From an uncultured Bacteroidota bacterium (GTDB taxonomy: Bacteria > Bacteroidota > Bacteroidia > Chitinophagales > Chitinophagaceae), in assembly GCA_903835145.1 (NCBI GenBank), contig CAILMA010000128.1, forward strand, positions 1 through 8,777: DNA of 8,777 nucleotides, given 5' to 3'. Positions 7,211 to 8,777 of this stretch are shown here, piece after piece (within the stretch, counting starts at the first letter, position 1; every line of letters starts with the position of its first letter). The position numbers were made by a program, and so were the translations under genes. A model generated the notes under the pieces. The model had not been told where the DNA came from and searched no databases. It saw nothing but the letters and a program-made list of their open reading frames with translations.

Positions 7211-7264
7211 AAAATGCGGTGAAAACAAAAAAAATGCGGCGCCCGGTTACCCGAACACCGCATT
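7211..7264 (-). terminator. Terminator after the right NHL/Ig gene, with a duplicated distal arm
   Basis: The arms AATGCGG (7233-7239) and CCGCATT (7258-7264) pair perfectly. On the minus strand the second arm runs straight into a T-tract (CATTTTTTTTGTTTTC), the classic intrinsic form. The distal arm and T-tract then recur: AAAATGCGG is present at both 7211-7219 and 7231-7239. The gene's stop codon at 7283 is 18 bp upstream of the hairpin. Confidence 0.85.
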
Positions 7265-7282
7265 ATAATTCATTGCTAAATA

Positions 7283-8777
7283 TTATTCTACTACCAGTTT
7301 CTCTTTATAGATCTTACCACCCGCATTAACACTCAGCAAGTAAATACCAGCAGGATAATCACCAAGAGAAAGTTGCGTACTTGATCCTTCCGTCGTTTTT
7401 GAAATCAATACCTTCCCATTTATATCAGTCACGATTATAGATACAGCTGTAACACTGCCATCGAGCTGAATTGTAACTAATCCGTTGCTTGGGTTAGGAT
7501 AAACCTTTATTCCACCCGCTTCCTCCTCAGGCAATGTATTTCCTGTGTTGTCTTCCCTATGCGCCGCAATGGTAACCGCTTTTTTAGCAATACCAGTGCC
7601 GCAGGCATTTGTTACCGAGTAGGTTACCGTATCTATACCTGCGGCTATCCCGCACAAAACACCTACCCCATTTATTGTTCCGTAGGTTGTATACATACTA
7701 CCCCACCTGCCGCCGCTCACTGAAGCTGTAAGCGTGTCGAAATGATGCACTACTAAAGTCGTAGAGCCAGTAATCGTTCCCGCATCGGGCACACTGATTA
7801 TCCTCACTACGCGGTAGGAAGATCCTGTTACACCGCAACTGTTTGTAACCGTATATTTAATTGTATCTGTGCCCGCTGAAATTCCTGTTACCACACCTGA
7901 TGAAGAAACAGAAGCAACCCCGGCATTTGTGCTGCTCCAGGTGCCACCGGCAGTATATTCTGCTAAAGTAAGTGATGACCCAACGCATATACTACCGCCT
8001 GAACCGCAGATTGCAGAAGGAATTGTTGTACCGATCACTCTAATTGCCTTGCGCCTTGCGGTGGTGCCACAAGTATTCGTAATCGAATAAATTACAGTAT
8101 CATTGCCCGAAGAAGCTAAAGTAGTAACTACACCCGTAGTTGAAATTGTTGCAATAGAACCGTTTGTAATTCCCCAAACACCACCCGGCGTAGCATCAGT
8201 ATAAGTGCTTGTCGCACCTGGACAAATCCAGAAACTGCCACTGATGTTGGCTGCATTCGGAAGTGAATTCACATACAACGTTTTAGCCATTGTCTGCCCG
8301 TCTATGGTATAAGAAATAACAACCGACCCACGCGTTATTCCGGTAACTACGCCCTCAGCAGATACCGTCGCAACAGCAGGATTACTCGAGGTCCAGGTAC
8401 CACCCGAAACCGTATCAGCCAATGTTATTGTAGTACTAATGCAGGCCGTATCTGGACCTTCCACGGGTCCAACGCTTGCTACCATCCGTATCCTTGAATT
8501 GAAATAATCTGCAATAAACACTTTCCCGCTGCTATCAACAGCCACCGAACTGGGAGCCCACATTGCCGCATCAGTCGCCGGGCCACCATCTCCGCTATAG
8601 TGCAATCCATAAGACCCGCCTGCGCCTGACCCCGCAAAAGTCGTGATCATGCCCGATGTATCAATTTTTCTGATTCTGTTGTTGACATACTCGGCTATAT
8701 AAATATTTCCAAACCTATCTAATGTTACCCCCGTAGGTCCCCATAAACTTGCATCCGTAGCCATAATACTGTCTCCA
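7283..8777 (-). CDS. Secreted NHL-repeat and Ig-like-repeat protein with T9SS sorting domain, N-terminus beyond the window
   Basis: The reading frame is open to the right edge, so the signal peptide and any further NHL repeats are missing; the ATG at 8764 is internal, since the codons before it (GDSI) continue an NHL repeat. Counting from that Met, two NHL repeats lie at about 1-45 and 46-97 (DRFGNIYIAEYVNNRIRKI and SGKVFIADYFNSRIRMV). Four Ig-like modules of about 75-80 aa follow, marked by GGxW at 121, 194, 273 and 351 and by strands such as GVVTGISAGTDTIKYTVTN. Residues 418-493 are a T9SS type A tail (VYPNPSNG ... GIYLLSV ... YKEKLVVE). It should be a surface or secreted protein, the Ig-like modules acting as a stalk or spacer that carries the propeller away from the cell. 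The ligand is unknown. It is paralogous to its left neighbour but has more Ig modules and no cadherin-like module. Confidence 0.9.
   Translation of the reverse strand, partial: GDSIMATDASLWGPTGVTLDRFGNIYIAEYVNNRIRKIDTSGMITTFAGSGAGGSYGLHYSGDGGPATDAAMWAPSSVAVDSSGKVFIADYFNSRIRMVASVGPVEGPDTACISTTITLADTVSGGTWTSSNPAVATVSAEGVVTGITRGSVVISYTIDGQTMAKTLYVNSLPNAANISGSFWICPGATSTYTDATPGGVWGITNGSIATISTTGVVTTLASSGNDTVIYSITNTCGTTARRKAIRVIGTTIPSAICGSGGSICVGSSLTLAEYTAGGTWSSTNAGVASVSSSGVVTGISAGTDTIKYTVTNSCGVTGSSYRVVRIISVPDAGTITGSTTLVVHHFDTLTASVSGGRWGSMYTTYGTINGVGVLCGIAAGIDTVTYSVTNACGTGIAKKAVTIAAHREDNTGNTLPEEEAGGIKVYPNPSNGLVTIQLDGSVTAVSIIVTDINGKVLISKTTEGSSTQLSLGDYPAGIYLLSVNAGGKIYKEKLVVE
7565..8467 (-). repeat. 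Four tandem Ig-like coding modules, period about 219-237 bp
   Basis: The GGxW landmark of each module recurs at 73-, 79- and 78-residue intervals. Modules two and three carry a Cys near the first strand (Cys181, Cys260) and one in the last strand (TCG 232, SCG 310), suited to one disulfide per module. Module one has only the first Cys (108) and module four only the last (388), with an extra Cys371. The units are diverged at the DNA level. Confidence 0.75.

Noticed and set aside
1..8777. CRISPR, insertion sequence, tRNA, prophage or defence genes
   Set aside because: I looked on both strands and found no direct-repeat/spacer pattern, transposase, tRNA-like cloverleaf or phage gene; the tandem repeats present are protein-coding modules.

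Overview
The window reads as an accessory chromosomal stretch from a Bacteroidota bacterium, most likely of the Chitinophagaceae/Sphingobacteriia type. The reasons are two secreted proteins ending in type IX secretion (T9SS type A) sorting domains, start codons with AT-rich leaders instead of Shine-Dalgarno sequences, a match to the Bacteroidota -7 promoter box (TAnnTTTG), and a carotenoid gene beside a MerR-type regulator. All five genes and the one partial gene pair at the edges lie on the minus strand, so transcription runs from right to left.

Right half (8777 to 5194): two tandem paralogues encode large secreted modular proteins. The right one is cut by the window edge and shows at least two NHL propeller repeats, four Ig-like repeats and a T9SS tail. 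The left one is complete (638 aa) with six 56-residue NHL repeats, a cadherin-like module, one Ig-like module and a T9SS tail. Each is followed by a hairpin terminator, so they appear to be separate transcription units.

Middle (5041 to 1974): a promoter-like box precedes a small two-helix membrane protein of 80 aa. Then comes a complete exported M1-family zinc aminopeptidase (875 aa) with all its catalytic motifs, closed by a perfect 10-bp hairpin terminator. An inverted repeat of unknown role sits between the small gene and the peptidase gene.

Left (1957 to 1): a MerR-family regulator with a C-terminal cobalamin-binding-type module (CarH/LitR architecture) is followed after 39 bp by the N-terminal two thirds of a CrtI-type phytoene desaturase, which runs off the left edge. 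The pair suggests light- or cobalamin-responsive control of carotenoid synthesis. The regulator keeps the W-x9-EH and ExHxxG motifs but has Cys where the CarH upper-axial His is expected.

No tRNA, rRNA, CRISPR array, insertion sequence, phage gene or defence system was seen. No gene-free stretch exceeds 300 bases. The most interesting parts are the regulator next to crtI and the modular NHL/Ig surface proteins; I do not see clear evidence of an undescribed multi-gene system.
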